Source of the DNA: Deinococcus phoenicis | GTDB lineage: Bacteria > Deinococcota > Deinococci > Deinococcales > Deinococcaceae | DNA: 64,000 nucleotides | NCBI RefSeq assembly: GCF_000599865.1 | Contig: NZ_JHAC01000008.1 | Location: 65,638-129,637 of the forward strand | Reading direction: 5' to 3' | Part shown: in pieces, positions 34,837 to 50,469 of the stretch | How positions within the stretch are numbered: the stretch's first letter is position 1 | How the letters are laid out: each line of letters starts with the position of its first letter | Translations under genes and position numbers: made by a program | Notes under the pieces: generated by a model | The model's input: only the letters and a program-made list of their open reading frames with translations | Told to the model about the DNA's origin: nothing | Database searches by the model: none

Positions 34837-34852
34837 TATGTCACTCCCATAA
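34836..34852. promoter_or_regulatory. RDRM-like palindrome overlapping the start of the proteasome-like gene
   Basis: TTATGTCACTCCCATAA matches 12 of the 14 fixed positions of the radiation/desiccation response motif TTATGTNATNNACATAA, the DdrO operator. It covers the Shine-Dalgarno and the first base of the start codon, which is further downstream than typical sites. Chance similarity is possible. Confidence 0.3.
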
Positions 34853-34953
34853 CCTTTTTAAAAGTTTAACATTCACAGCAATCATTGTATCGATATTTTA
34901 TACATACGATTATCCTCTTCTTGAGAAGGAAGGAAGATTGCGGTCATCAGAAC

Positions 34954-35382
34954 ATGTCCAATGATAACTCCTCATCCGACCTCTACTCCGCCCTCGCCCG
35001 AATCCACCCTCCCCCTGACGCCCACCTCTCCTGCATCTGGGCGGCGGAGTCCCGGCCCGACGGGTGGGAGGACGTGCCGCCCGGCGTGCGGGCATGGTGG
35101 CTGTCCCTGACCTGGGAGTTGCTGATCGGGCCAGGATGGGGCCGCGTGGTGCTGGTGCAGGACGCAGGGTATCGGTGGTTCCGAATGCGGTACGACGTGC
35201 AGGAGGCGACGCCCGAGCGGATGCTGGCAGCGGTGGAGGATCAGCATGGGGCACCTTCGTCCAGCGGGACGTTCACGCTGGCGTGGGGTGCGGCTGTCGA
35301 GCGTGGCCGTGTGTTCTGCCGGGGCGCGGCGTTCAGCGTAGGGGATCAGTTGGGGGTGTGGGTGACTGATGGGTGGTCATAG
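34954..35382 (+). CDS. Hypothetical protein
   Basis: 142 residues, no family recognised. Composition is normal high-GC, unlike the AT-rich island that ends at its 5' side. It is Trp-rich (WAAESRPDGW, AWWLSLTWELL, YRWFRMRY), soluble and without a signal peptide. The ATG at 34954 has no good Shine-Dalgarno and no clear -10 box; the AT-rich stretch 34880-34930 could hold the promoter. Confidence 0.6.
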   Translation: MSNDNSSSDLYSALARIHPPPDAHLSCIWAAESRPDGWEDVPPGVRAWWLSLTWELLIGPGWGRVVLVQDAGYRWFRMRYDVQEATPERMLAAVEDQHGAPSSSGTFTLAWGAAVERGRVFCRGAAFSVGDQLGVWVTDGWS

Positions 35383-35440
35383 GCGCTGACAGTGAAAGAG
35401 GGCAGCGCCTCCCCAACTTTCTCTCCCCTATCCTCCCCCC

Positions 35441-35662
35441 ATGACCCCTCCCCCCCGTTCCGCCATTCGCCCCGGCCTCACTGTGGACATCGTGCAGAAG
35501 CAGGACCAATCCAGCGGCAGGCTCACGCGCGGCGTGGTGGCGCAACTGCTCACGCGCTCGCCCTCGCATCCGCACGGCATCAAGGTGCGACTCACCAGTG
35601 GGCAGGTCGGCCGGGTGCAGGCGGTGGTGACGGCAGACGGAGGCGGCCTCACCCAGGGCTAA
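35441..35662 (+). CDS. YwbE-family (DUF2196) protein
   Basis: 73 residues. It matches the short YwbE family: RSAIRPGLTVDIVQKQDQ, then GRLTRGVVAQLLT and HPHGIKVRLTSGQVGRVQ. Function is unknown. TATCCT lies about 6 nt before the ATG, so leaderless. It is convergent with the SMP-30 gene; the two stop codons overlap (35659-35662) with no terminator between. Confidence 0.9.
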   Translation: MTPPPRSAIRPGLTVDIVQKQDQSSGRLTRGVVAQLLTRSPSHPHGIKVRLTSGQVGRVQAVVTADGGGLTQG

Positions 35663-36549
35663 AGCCGCAGCCCCCGGACCCGCGTGGGAATGTGATACAG
35701 CCCGGTGCTGGCGGTGAGATACAGCTCCGTACCGTCCAGCCCGCCGAAGCAGAGGTTGGCGACTGTTTCGGGCACCTGCACGCGGCCCAGTTCCTCGCCC
35801 TCCGGGGACAGGACATGCACGCCGTCCCCGGCGCTGCTCCAGACCCGGCCCGCCTCGTCCACCTGGAAACCGTCGGGAACACCGGGACGAGGGGTGGCCC
35901 AGCGCCCCTCGGAGACAGCGGTGCCGTCCGGGGCCAGACGGTAGCGGTAGATGTGCCCCTCGCCCTCAGCCGTGTCGGACACATAGAGCAGGTCGGCGCG
36001 GGCGAAGGCGAGGCCGTTGGGCATCAGGCGGTCGCGGATGGGAGCGGCCAGGGTGCCGTCGGGCGCGAGGCAGTACACGAAGTTACCGGGCTGTTCCTTC
36101 TCGCCGCCGTAGCCCTCCTCGGGCTTGTCGAGGCCGTAGGTGGGATCGCTGAACCACAGGCTACCGCCCGGGTGCAGGGCCACGTCGTTGGGGCTGTTCA
36201 GGCGGAGGCCCCCAAAGCGGTCGGCCAGCACGGTCCATTGGTCCGTTTCTTCCTGCCGCAGCAGCGCGCGCCGGCCGTGCGAGCAGGCGATCAGGCGGCC
36301 CCGCGCGTCCAGCGTATGCCCGTTCTGGTGGTGGCTGGGGTTCATTCCGGCTTGCAGGCCGCCCGCCCGCGACCAGCGCCAGGTCCGGTTCTGGCGCACG
36401 TCGCTGAAGATCACGGCCTGCGCCTCCGGCAGATAGACTGGACCCTCTGCCCAGGTGAAGCCGCCCGCCAGCCGGGTCAGCGCCGCTCCTGGCGGGAACA
36501 GGTCGAGAAACTCGGGACGGCGCGCGGCCAGGGGCGTCATGGTGAACAT
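35659..36549 (-). CDS. SMP-30/gluconolactonase/LRE-family hydrolase
   Basis: 296 residues. A six-bladed propeller lactonase: FTWAEGPVYLPE near 31-42 (metal Glu), NGHTLDARGRLIACSHG near 76-92, LNSPNDVALHPGGSLWFSDP near 117-136 (Asn, Asp) and VPDGFQVDEAG near 223. It probably hydrolyses sugar lactones. An alternative ATG three codons in (36540) is possible. No signal peptide. Confidence 0.92.
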   Translation of the reverse strand: MFTMTPLAARRPEFLDLFPPGAALTRLAGGFTWAEGPVYLPEAQAVIFSDVRQNRTWRWSRAGGLQAGMNPSHHQNGHTLDARGRLIACSHGRRALLRQEETDQWTVLADRFGGLRLNSPNDVALHPGGSLWFSDPTYGLDKPEEGYGGEKEQPGNFVYCLAPDGTLAAPIRDRLMPNGLAFARADLLYVSDTAEGEGHIYRYRLAPDGTAVSEGRWATPRPGVPDGFQVDEAGRVWSSAGDGVHVLSPEGEELGRVQVPETVANLCFGGLDGTELYLTASTGLYHIPTRVRGLRL

Positions 36550-36696
36550 GCTGCGCCGGGGCAGCAGGCAGGGCGTGAGGGCAGGGCGCAGACCGGTTCA
36601 CGTGCCCGCCGCAGGCCGACCGGAATGGGGTATGGAGAAAGGGGACACCTGCCTTCCACCGAAGGCGCATCCTACTTGTGAAGGGAGTCACGAGGA

Positions 36697-37494
<798 letters not shown>

Positions 37495-37594
37495 GAGGGT
37501 AGGCCGGAGCCAGCACCGGGGGCCTTTCCCGAGGCCGCCGGCGGTAATGGCCCCGTAATGGGCAGACGAGACGCTGAATCATGGAGTCTCTGCC

Positions 37595-38057
37595 ATGAAC
37601 GTCGCCGCGCTGATGACCCCTTCAGCAGTCACGGTCACCCCCGACCACAGCCTTCCTGACGCGGCCCGGCTGATGCGCGTGCGGGGCATTCGCCGCCTGC
37701 CCGTGCTGGACGGCTCCCGGCTGGTCGGCATCGTGACCGACCGCGACCTGCGGGAAGCCATGCCGGGCCACCTGACCACCCTCAGCATGTGGGAAGCGAC
37801 CACGCAGCTCGCGGGCGTCAGCGTGCGCGAGGTGATGCGCCGCAGCGTGGTCACCACCACCCCGGACGCCGACGCGAGGGACGCCGCCTACACGCTGCTG
37901 CACCGGCGCATCGGCGGCATGCCGGTGGTCGACGACGCGGGCGCGGTCGTGGGCATGCTCACCGTGACCGACCTGCTGCGGGACTACGCCCGGGCGCCTG
38001 AGGCCCCGGCGGACCGGTCCGGCGTTCCAGACGCTCCAGCCCAGATGGAGGCCCACC

Positions 38058-38065
<8 letters not shown>
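37595..38065 (+). CDS. Two-CBS-domain protein
   Basis: 156 residues made of a tandem CBS pair: VAALMTPSAVTVTPDHSLPD with VGIVTDRDLREAM (residues 1-55), and VREVMRRSVVTTTPDADARD with VGMLTVTDLLRDY (76-130). Such Bateman modules bind adenine nucleotides. The short Pro/Ala tail overlaps the oxidase IIa subunit start by 8 bp, so it is co-translated with the ba3 operon and may sense energy state. Confidence 0.88.
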
Positions 38066-38230
<165 letters not shown>

Positions 38231-38231
<1 letters not shown>

Positions 38232-38818
38232 TGACCCGTCCCCAACCACCTTCCCAGCCGGGCGACGCGGTGCCCCGGCTGGAACACCACACGCTGAAGC
38301 GCTACGAGAGCATCTGGTTCGGGATCGCGGTCGTGATCTCGCTGTTCCTGTTCGTCAGCGTGATCGTCAGCTTTATCAGCGGCACCTACTCGGCCATCGG
38401 GGGCGGGGGCGGGCACCACATCACCGGCGTCACCAACGGGCGGCTGGACCCCCGCAACATCGCCGCGACGCCCTTTGCCAAACCCGGCCTGCGCGAGAAC
38501 GCCGACGGCACGCTCGAAGCCTTCGTGGTCGCCAAGGCGTTCGCCTTCGATCCCCCGGTGCTGCGGGTGCCGGCGGGCCGCCCGGTGACCATCCACGTCA
38601 CCTCGCTGGACGTGATGCACGGCTACGAGGTCGAGGGCACCAACATCAACGCCAGCGTGATTCCCGGCCAGGTCGCCAGCTTCACCACCACCTTCGGGCG
38701 GCCCGGCTCCCACGGCACCATCTGCAACGAGTACTGCGGCACCGGCCACCACAACATGCTGGGCCGCGTCGTGGTGGAAGCGCCCACCCCCCAGGCCGCG
38801 CGCCCGGCAGGAGAATAA
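38231..38818 (+). CDS. cbaB: ba3-type cytochrome c oxidase subunit II (CuA)
   Basis: 195 residues. One N-terminal transmembrane helix (IWFGIAVVISLFLFVSVIV region, about 27-48) anchors a periplasmic cupredoxin domain with CuA ligands: His in LDVMHGYEVEG near 130, then CNEYCGTGHHNML near 163-175 (Cys, Glu, Cys, His, Met). It receives electrons from cytochrome c. The 195-residue size fits the short Thermus-type subunit II. Confidence 0.95.
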
Positions 38819-38820
38819 CT

Positions 38821-40994
<2,174 letters not shown>

Positions 40995-41135
40995 CCAAGG
41001 GGCCACAACTCTCCTCGCGGCTCTGTCTCCCTTCATGCGGGCGCTCCCAGGGGCGTCCGCTTCGTCTGTCTCTGGGGGCCACGCCCGCCGACCGATCACA
41101 CGGTGAGGCGGGCCGCCGCCGGCTACACTCGCGCG

Positions 41136-42173
41136 GTGAAAGGGGCCGCTTCTACTCTGCCTGCCGTCCGCGCCGCGCTGCTCGCCTGGTTTGACCGCGA
41201 GGGGCGCGACCTGCCCTGGCGGGTGGGGCCGGAGGGCGGGCGCGACCCCTACCGCGTGTGGGTGTCGGAAGTGCTCTTGCAGCAGACGCAGGTGGCGCGC
41301 GGGCGGGTGTATTTCGAGCGGTTCCTCGAAGCCTTCCCCACCGTGCAGGCGCTGGCCGACACACCCATTGAGGCGGTGCTGAAAGCCTGGGAGGGCTGCG
41401 GCTACTACGCGCGGGCCAGAAACCTGCACCGGGCGGCGGGCGTGATCGTGCGGGGGGGCATGCCGACCACGTATGACGGCTGGCGGGCGCTGCCGGGCGT
41501 CGGCCCCTACACGGCGGCGGCGGTGGCGAGCCTCGCTTGCGGGGAAGCGCGGGCGGTCAACGACGGGAACGTGCGGCGGGTGCTGGCGCGGCTCTGCGGC
41601 GAGCGGCAACCCAGCGCGGCCTGGGTCCAGGCGCGGGCGGACGACCTGCTCGATCCCGCGCGGCCCGGGGCCTGCAACGAGGCGGTGATGGACCTGGGCG
41701 CGACCGTCTGCACGCCCAAAGCGCCGAAGTGCGGCGCGTGTCCGGTGTCGGCGTGGTGCGCGGCGTTGGGGTCGGGTGAACCGGCGGCCTTTCCCGCGCC
41801 GAAGGTCCGCGCCGCCGTGCGCGAGGTGCGCGCCGTCGCCCTGCTGCTGGGCGACGCGCGGGAGGCCGTGCTGGAACGCCGGGAAGGCACCCTGCTCGGC
41901 GGCCTGATGGGCCTCCCGACCGAGGAGGTGGTGGGGGGCGAGGCCGAACGGGACGCCCTGGCCCGGCTGGCAACCCGCCTGGGCGCGGCGGTGACCGGCG
42001 AACTCGGCACCGTCACGCACGGCATGACGCACCGCCGCGTGTCCCTGACGGTCTATGCCGGAACCGGGGGGCCGCCCCGGACGTGGGTGGAAGGCGCGGC
42101 CCTCGCGCGCCTGGATCACAAGGCGCTGGCGCTGTGGGACGCCCGGCAGGCCTCGCTCTTCGCCCACGCCTGA
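41136..42173 (+). CDS. mutY: A/G-specific adenine DNA glycosylase
   Basis: 345 residues. It removes adenine mispaired with 8-oxoguanine. Motifs: VSEVLLQQTQVARG, the helix-hairpin-helix LPGVGPYTAAAVASLA (about 118-133), the catalytic Asp in AVNDGNVRRVLARL, the [4Fe-4S] set CTPKAPKCGACPVSAWC (Cys-x6-Cys-x2-Cys-x5-Cys) near 190-206, and a C-terminal Nudix-like 8-oxoG sensor domain. GTG 41136 lies 6 nt after TACACT (41124-41129); a longer frame starting further upstream would include that promoter. Confidence 0.95.
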   Translation: MKGAASTLPAVRAALLAWFDREGRDLPWRVGPEGGRDPYRVWVSEVLLQQTQVARGRVYFERFLEAFPTVQALADTPIEAVLKAWEGCGYYARARNLHRAAGVIVRGGMPTTYDGWRALPGVGPYTAAAVASLACGEARAVNDGNVRRVLARLCGERQPSAAWVQARADDLLDPARPGACNEAVMDLGATVCTPKAPKCGACPVSAWCAALGSGEPAAFPAPKVRAAVREVRAVALLLGDAREAVLERREGTLLGGLMGLPTEEVVGGEAERDALARLATRLGAAVTGELGTVTHGMTHRRVSLTVYAGTGGPPRTWVEGAALARLDHKALALWDARQASLFAHA

Positions 42174-42248
42174 GCCTGGCGGTCCCTCCCGACGTCCTGC
42201 CCCTTTTGATGGAGGCCCCCTCTTTCCCCAGGCAGTAAACTGACCCGC

Positions 42249-43082
42249 GTGATGAGCCGTGAACCCCTCAAGGTCGCCGTGCGCACCGCGAAAAAGACGC
42301 GGGATGCGGCGCGGGGTGCCCTGCTGTGGGGCTACGAGCAGCGCCTGGGCCGCGCCGTGAAGGCCCACGGCAAGATGCCCCGCCACCTGGGCCTGATTCT
42401 GGACGGCAACCGGCGTTTTGCCCGCGCCACCGGCCTGCAACGCGAGATGGGCCATTCCTTCGGGGCCGACAAGGCGCACGAGGTCCTCCAGTGGTGCCTG
42501 GAACTGGGCATTCCCGCCGTTACCATCTGGGTGCTGAGCACCGACAACACCAGCCGCGACCCGGAAGAACTCGCGCATATCCTGCGGCTGCTGGAGCGGG
42601 AGGCGCGCAACCTGGCGACCGACCCGCGCATCCACGCCAACCGGGTGCAGGTGCGGGCCATCGGGCAGCACCGTGACTTTCCGCCCAACGTCCTCCAGGC
42701 CCTGCAAGACCTGGAGCAGAAGACCGCCCACTACGACGGCATGCGCCTGAACATCGCGGTGGGCTACGGCGGGCGCGAGGAGATCGTGGACGCGGTCAGA
42801 GCCTACCTCCAGGGGCAGGCGGCGGCGGGAACCCCCCTCGCGCAGGTGGCCCAGACGCTGCGACCCGAAGACATCAGCGCGCACCTGTACACGGCGGGCG
42901 TGCCCGACCCCGACTTCATCATCCGCACCAGCGGCGAGATTCGCCTCTCGGGCTTCATGCTGTGGCAGAGCGTGTATTCCGAGTATTACTTCTGCGACGT
43001 GTACTGGCCGGGGTTTCGCCGGGTGGATTTCCTGCGTGCCCTGCGCGACTTTCAGGGCCGAGACCGCAGATTCGGGAAATAG
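42249..43082 (+). CDS. uppS: cis-prenyltransferase (isoprenyl diphosphate synthase, UppS family)
   Basis: 277 residues. Motifs: LGLILDGNRRFARATGLQRE near 47-66 (catalytic Asp), WVLSTDNTSRDPEEL, the JGYGGREEIVDA-type segment VGYGGREEIVDAVRAY, and RTSGEIRLSGFMLWQSVYSE near the C-terminus. DGNRR in place of the usual DGNGR is a feature I associate with short-chain Z-prenyl synthases, so product length may differ from undecaprenyl. GTG 42249 is 7 nt after TAAACT (42236-42241). Confidence 0.92.
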   Translation: MMSREPLKVAVRTAKKTRDAARGALLWGYEQRLGRAVKAHGKMPRHLGLILDGNRRFARATGLQREMGHSFGADKAHEVLQWCLELGIPAVTIWVLSTDNTSRDPEELAHILRLLEREARNLATDPRIHANRVQVRAIGQHRDFPPNVLQALQDLEQKTAHYDGMRLNIAVGYGGREEIVDAVRAYLQGQAAAGTPLAQVAQTLRPEDISAHLYTAGVPDPDFIIRTSGEIRLSGFMLWQSVYSEYYFCDVYWPGFRRVDFLRALRDFQGRDRRFGK

Positions 43083-43130
43083 GCGCAGAGGTCCGCCCCG
43101 CAACCGACCTCGCCCGGCACGCCGCCGCCC

Positions 43131-44123
43131 TCAGCGGGCCTGCATGTTCTGATTCAGGCGCAGCACCATCTGCATCTGCGAGCCGTCGGGCTGGGTCATG
43201 GTCATGCGCATCCGCATGGTCTGGGTCATGGACTGACCGGCGGGCAGGCCGTCCGGGCGGTAGAGGCTCTGGCCGCTCTGCTGCCCGCCCAGCAGTTCCA
43301 GGCGCATCCGCAGGGGCATGGTCTTGCTCTGGAGGTCGCCCAGTTCGACGGTCCAGGTGCCCAGGTTGCTGCTGACGTCGAAGATCCGCTGCCCACCGGC
43401 GGCGGTGCCCCGGTAGGTGGTGGTCGTGCGGACCGTCAGCGGGCTGGCCTTGACGTTGCCCAGGGGATTTCCCTCCCCCAGGCTGGCCGTCAGGGCGCCG
43501 ATCAGACTGCCCATCAGGGCCTGCGCGTCCACGGTCGTGGTCTGGGTGCGGGGCTGGCCCGCCGTGAAGGTCTGGCCGTAGAGGCTGGTCAGGTCGCTGC
43601 CCCCGGTGTTCACCTGCGCCCTGAGGACCTCGGGCGAGAGGGCCTGCAACGCCGACTGGACCGCCGGGTTATCGCTTTCGGCGCGCGTGACCCGTGTCTG
43701 GCCGTTCGGCGCGACCGTCTGCACGATCCGGATGTTGATCGCGGGTTGCCCCGGCACGCTGGTCGCGGCGGTGTTCAGCAGGGTGACCGTCCCGTCCGCC
43801 GCACGCCCCTGCACCTTGTAAAAGGTCTTGACGGCCGTGGTCTGCGTCGCCGCGCCGCTCAGGCCCCGCTGGATGTCGGCGCGCATCCTGGCGAGCTGGG
43901 CCGCCTCCATCTTCTGGCCGCCGGGTCCGGTCACCTGGAGGTCTTCGAGCGTGAGCTGGGTTCTGACGCTGGTGGTAAGCTGCACGCTCGTCCCGGGCTG
44001 CGCGGTCAGGCGCAGGGCCGTGGTGGCGGCCGGGGTGGACGCGGCGGGCACGGACGCCGGCTGAACCGTCTGGGCGTGGGCGGCGGGCACAGCGAGCAGC
44101 AGGGCGGTCAGCAGCGTCTTCAT
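43131..44123 (-). CDS. Secreted protein of unknown function
   Basis: 330 residues. A signal peptide (MKTLLTALLLAVPAAHAQ, cleavage after AHA) is followed by a Pro/Ser/Thr/Ala-rich linker, then a beta-rich, Thr- and Gln-rich domain with no family I recognise (repeated MRMRMTM near the end). No lipobox Cys is seen. ATG 44123 is chosen because TACTCT on the reverse strand lies 7 nt upstream and the signal peptide begins there. Probably periplasmic or cell-wall located. Confidence 0.75.
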   Translation of the reverse strand: MKTLLTALLLAVPAAHAQTVQPASVPAASTPAATTALRLTAQPGTSVQLTTSVRTQLTLEDLQVTGPGGQKMEAAQLARMRADIQRGLSGAATQTTAVKTFYKVQGRAADGTVTLLNTAATSVPGQPAINIRIVQTVAPNGQTRVTRAESDNPAVQSALQALSPEVLRAQVNTGGSDLTSLYGQTFTAGQPRTQTTTVDAQALMGSLIGALTASLGEGNPLGNVKASPLTVRTTTTYRGTAAGGQRIFDVSSNLGTWTVELGDLQSKTMPLRMRLELLGGQQSGQSLYRPDGLPAGQSMTQTMRMRMTMTQPDGSQMQMVLRLNQNMQAR

Positions 44124-44278
44124 ATGGAAAAGAGTACGCAGGCGGCCGGAGGGAGGTTGCCGCAGGGGCCTCAACCCTCAGCTTTGATGAAGGCGGCCCG
44201 GTGGGCGCAGGCCCGTTCGCCTTGACGCGTGCCTGATCCGGCGGGCCTGCGGCGGACGCGTGCGGCACAATGGACCGT

Positions 44279-45952
<1,674 letters not shown>

Positions 45953-46150
45953 AGGGGAGGGAGTGAGCCGCGGACCACGCCCGGCCTGCTCTGGTCCAGG
46001 CTCAGGTTGACGGTCCCCGCCCCTTAGCGCCGAAAATCACCACCGTTCCGTGGCCCCAGTGCTTCCCCACTGGGGTCGCCTCATTTCCGGGGGTGTCCGC
46101 TCCGCTGCGCGCTTGTCATGCCGCCCGAAGCTGGGACCATCTGCCGGTTT
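45953..46150. other. Convergent intergenic region with one hairpin
   Basis: No gene is seen. A perfect 8-bp stem CCCCAGTG (46054-46061) / CACTGGGG (46068-46075) may mark the 3' ends of the two convergent units, though it lacks a T-run. Confidence 0.4.
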
Positions 46151-46486
46151 TCACGGCCCGTACTTGCGCTCTTCCGGCAACTCGGTCCCCTCATGCACCG
46201 CCTGGGCGACTCTGGCGGCCAGCGGGAAATCCACGGCGGCGTACCAGCCCTCTTCCAGCTCGCTGCCCCGGTGACGGTACACGCACAGGGTGGGGCCATA
46301 GCTGCACGCGCCCAGGCAGCCGCTCTCGGTGAGGCGGACGCTGCCGCCCGCCTTGTAGTAGGCGAGGCCGGAACGTTCCAGCTGGTTCCAGAGGGCCTTG
46401 TGCAGCAGCACCGAGCCTCGGGCCTGACAGTTCTGGCCCTGGCAGATCAGGAGGTGGCCCCGTGTGGGAAAGAACTTGGGCGGCAT
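46151..46486 (-). CDS. (2Fe-2S) thioredoxin-like ferredoxin
   Basis: 111 residues. Thioredoxin-like [2Fe-2S] ferredoxin: CQGQNCQARGS near 16-26 and ESGCLGACSYGPTLCVY near 53-69 provide the cluster cysteines. It is last in the cobalamin-riboswitch operon, right after the ABC ATPase (5-bp gap to ATG 46486), so it may supply electrons for corrinoid reduction or adenosylation; that link is inferred from context. Confidence 0.88.
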   Translation of the reverse strand: MPPKFFPTRGHLLICQGQNCQARGSVLLHKALWNQLERSGLAYYKAGGSVRLTESGCLGACSYGPTLCVYRHRGSELEEGWYAAVDFPLAARVAQAVHEGTELPEERKYGP

Positions 46487-46491
46487 AGGGG

Positions 46492-48310
<1,819 letters not shown>

Positions 48311-48313
48311 GGC

Positions 48314-49201
48314 CTAGCGGAACAGTTCCGGGTGAACGAGCCGCGCCAGCCCCCGGAGGGCTTGCGGCAGCCGTGGACCGGGGCGGCCCAGGATCAGGTT
48401 CAGGTCCCGGGGGATGTCCAGCACGCGCCCCGTCTTCACGGCCTGGATGCTGTTCCAGCCGGGGCGGCTGCGCGCCGTCTTCAGGTCCAGGCCCAGCATC
48501 AGCGCCGGGTTCGCCTTCACGACGAACTCGGGGTCCACCTTCGGAAAGTCGCCCAGGCTGGCCGGGATGATGTTGCGCGCGCCCGCCTTGCTCAGCAGCA
48601 CCCCCATGAAGGAATTGGGGCCGACCGAGTACGGCGCGGGGTCCACCTCGACATAGGTGAGGGGCTTGCGGACGGCATTTTTTGTCAGAATCTCGACGCG
48701 GGCGATGTCCTTTTTCATGTTCAGGACCAGCGTCTTCGCCTGGGCCTCGCGGTTGACGATGCGGCCCAGCAGCAGCGTTTTACTGAACACCTCGTCGTAG
48801 GTCTCGGGATTCACGGCCAGCACGGTCACGCCCGCCTGGGTCAGCGGCCCTTCGAGCTTGCCGTACTTGCTCACCAGCACCAGGTCGGGCCGCAGGGCCA
48901 CGATCTTCTCGATGTCGGGGTCGTAGAGGCCGCCCACCTTCGGCAGCCGCGTGACCGCCTGCGGAAAGTCGCTGAAGGTGTCCACGCCGACCAGCCGGTC
49001 ACAGGCCCCGACCGCGCACAGCGTCTCGGTGGTGCTGGGCAACAGGCTCACGATGCGCTTCGGTTCCGCGCGCACCGTGACCCGGCGGCCCAGGTCGTCG
49101 GTGAGGGTCAGGGGGTAGGGGGCGGCCCCCGCCGTGCCCGCGCCCAGGGCGAGGGCCAGCGGAAGCAGGGCCAGCGGGATGAGGGACAGGCGTTTGTGCA
49201 T
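48314..49201 (-). CDS. btuF: Periplasmic cobalamin-binding protein (BtuF-like)
   Basis: 295 residues. Signal peptide (MHKRLSLIPLALLPLALALG, cleavage near AGA/AP). Class III solute-binding fold: RIVSLLPSTTETLCAVGA near 49-66, VGGLYDPDIEKIVALRPDLV near 88-107, then a long backbone helix and C-terminal lobe. The SLLPSTTE motif is typical of BtuF and haem/siderophore binders; the riboswitch favours B12. GGAGGAG gives a good Shine-Dalgarno. Confidence 0.9.
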   Translation of the reverse strand: MHKRLSLIPLALLPLALALGAGTAGAAPYPLTLTDDLGRRVTVRAEPKRIVSLLPSTTETLCAVGACDRLVGVDTFSDFPQAVTRLPKVGGLYDPDIEKIVALRPDLVLVSKYGKLEGPLTQAGVTVLAVNPETYDEVFSKTLLLGRIVNREAQAKTLVLNMKKDIARVEILTKNAVRKPLTYVEVDPAPYSVGPNSFMGVLLSKAGARNIIPASLGDFPKVDPEFVVKANPALMLGLDLKTARSRPGWNSIQAVKTGRVLDIPRDLNLILGRPGPRLPQALRGLARLVHPELFR

Positions 49202-49225
49202 GACAGGTCTCCTCCTGGCCCTTAC

Positions 49226-49250
49226 GGAAAAGGCCGCCCGGTGGGGGCGG
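49226..49250 (-). terminator. Riboswitch expression-platform terminator candidate
   Basis: On the reverse strand CCGCCC/GGGCGG form a 6-bp stem followed by CCTTTTCC, located between the cobalamin aptamer and the BtuF start. This would allow ligand-dependent attenuation. Confidence 0.55.
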
Positions 49251-49344
49251 CGGGGGGAGGTGTCCAGACGCGCCGGGAGCGCGGGCCGGGCAGTTCCTCC
49301 ATTCCGCGAGAGGGCAGGCCACCGGGGCCGCGCCGTGGCGGCGC

Positions 49345-49465
49345 AGTCCGGGACAGGGCAGGTGTTCGGACTTCCCGCCTCTCCTCTCCCTGGCCGGGTA
49401 GGGGCGGTGACCGTTGCGCGACAGTGCCGGACTCTCACCGGTCTTTCCCCGCGCCCGTCGCGGTT
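49345..49465 (-). promoter_or_regulatory. Cobalamin riboswitch controlling the btuFCD-type operon
   Basis: The reverse strand carries the conserved aptamer core: GGGAAA followed by CCGGTGAGAGTCCGGCACTG, then CGCGCAACGGTCA, and the B12 box AAGTCCGAACACCTGCC ending at about 49357. A -10 hexamer TATAGT (49466-49471, reverse) lies immediately upstream, so the aptamer begins close to the transcription start. High B12 should switch the importer off. Confidence 0.9.
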
Positions 49466-49519
49466 ACTATAGCCCCGCCCGTTGCGGCCCCACCGTGACC
49501 GGAGCGGGACGGGGGAGCC

Positions 49520-50146
<627 letters not shown>

Positions 50147-50173
50147 AGGGCGAGGATACGCCCGCGCCCGCGC

Positions 50174-50440
50174 TCAGGCCTCCTGATCCGCGTCCAGTTC
50201 AGGGCTGCCCGCCCCGGGGCCGCCGTCCTCCTCCCCGTCTTCCGCCTCCATCCAGTCGCCCGCCAGCACCGCCCGCACCGCCTCGATACGCTCGCGGCAG
50301 GCGGCGTAGGCCGCGCGGGCTTCCTCCAGCAGCGGCAGCACGCGGTCGAGGTCGGCCTCGCCGGTTTCCAGTTCGGCGGCGATGCGTGACAGCCGCGCGT
50401 AGGCCTCGCGGTACGTCAGGGCGGGGGGAGCGTCCGGCAC
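50174..50440 (-). CDS. xseB: Exodeoxyribonuclease VII small subunit
   Basis: 88 residues. The XseB coiled-coil pattern is visible: LTYREAYARLSRIAAELETG followed by EADLDRVLPLLEEARAAYAACRERI (split), then an acidic tail. It combines with XseA to degrade single-stranded DNA. GTG 50440 lies 6 nt after reverse-strand TATCCT (50447-50452), so it is leaderless. A longer frame would run across the divergent promoter region. Confidence 0.88.
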   Translation of the reverse strand: MPDAPPALTYREAYARLSRIAAELETGEADLDRVLPLLEEARAAYAACRERIEAVRAVLAGDWMEAEDGEEDGGPGAGSPELDADQEA

Positions 50441-50469
50441 CCCCCGAGGATAGCGCCGTACCCTGAGGC

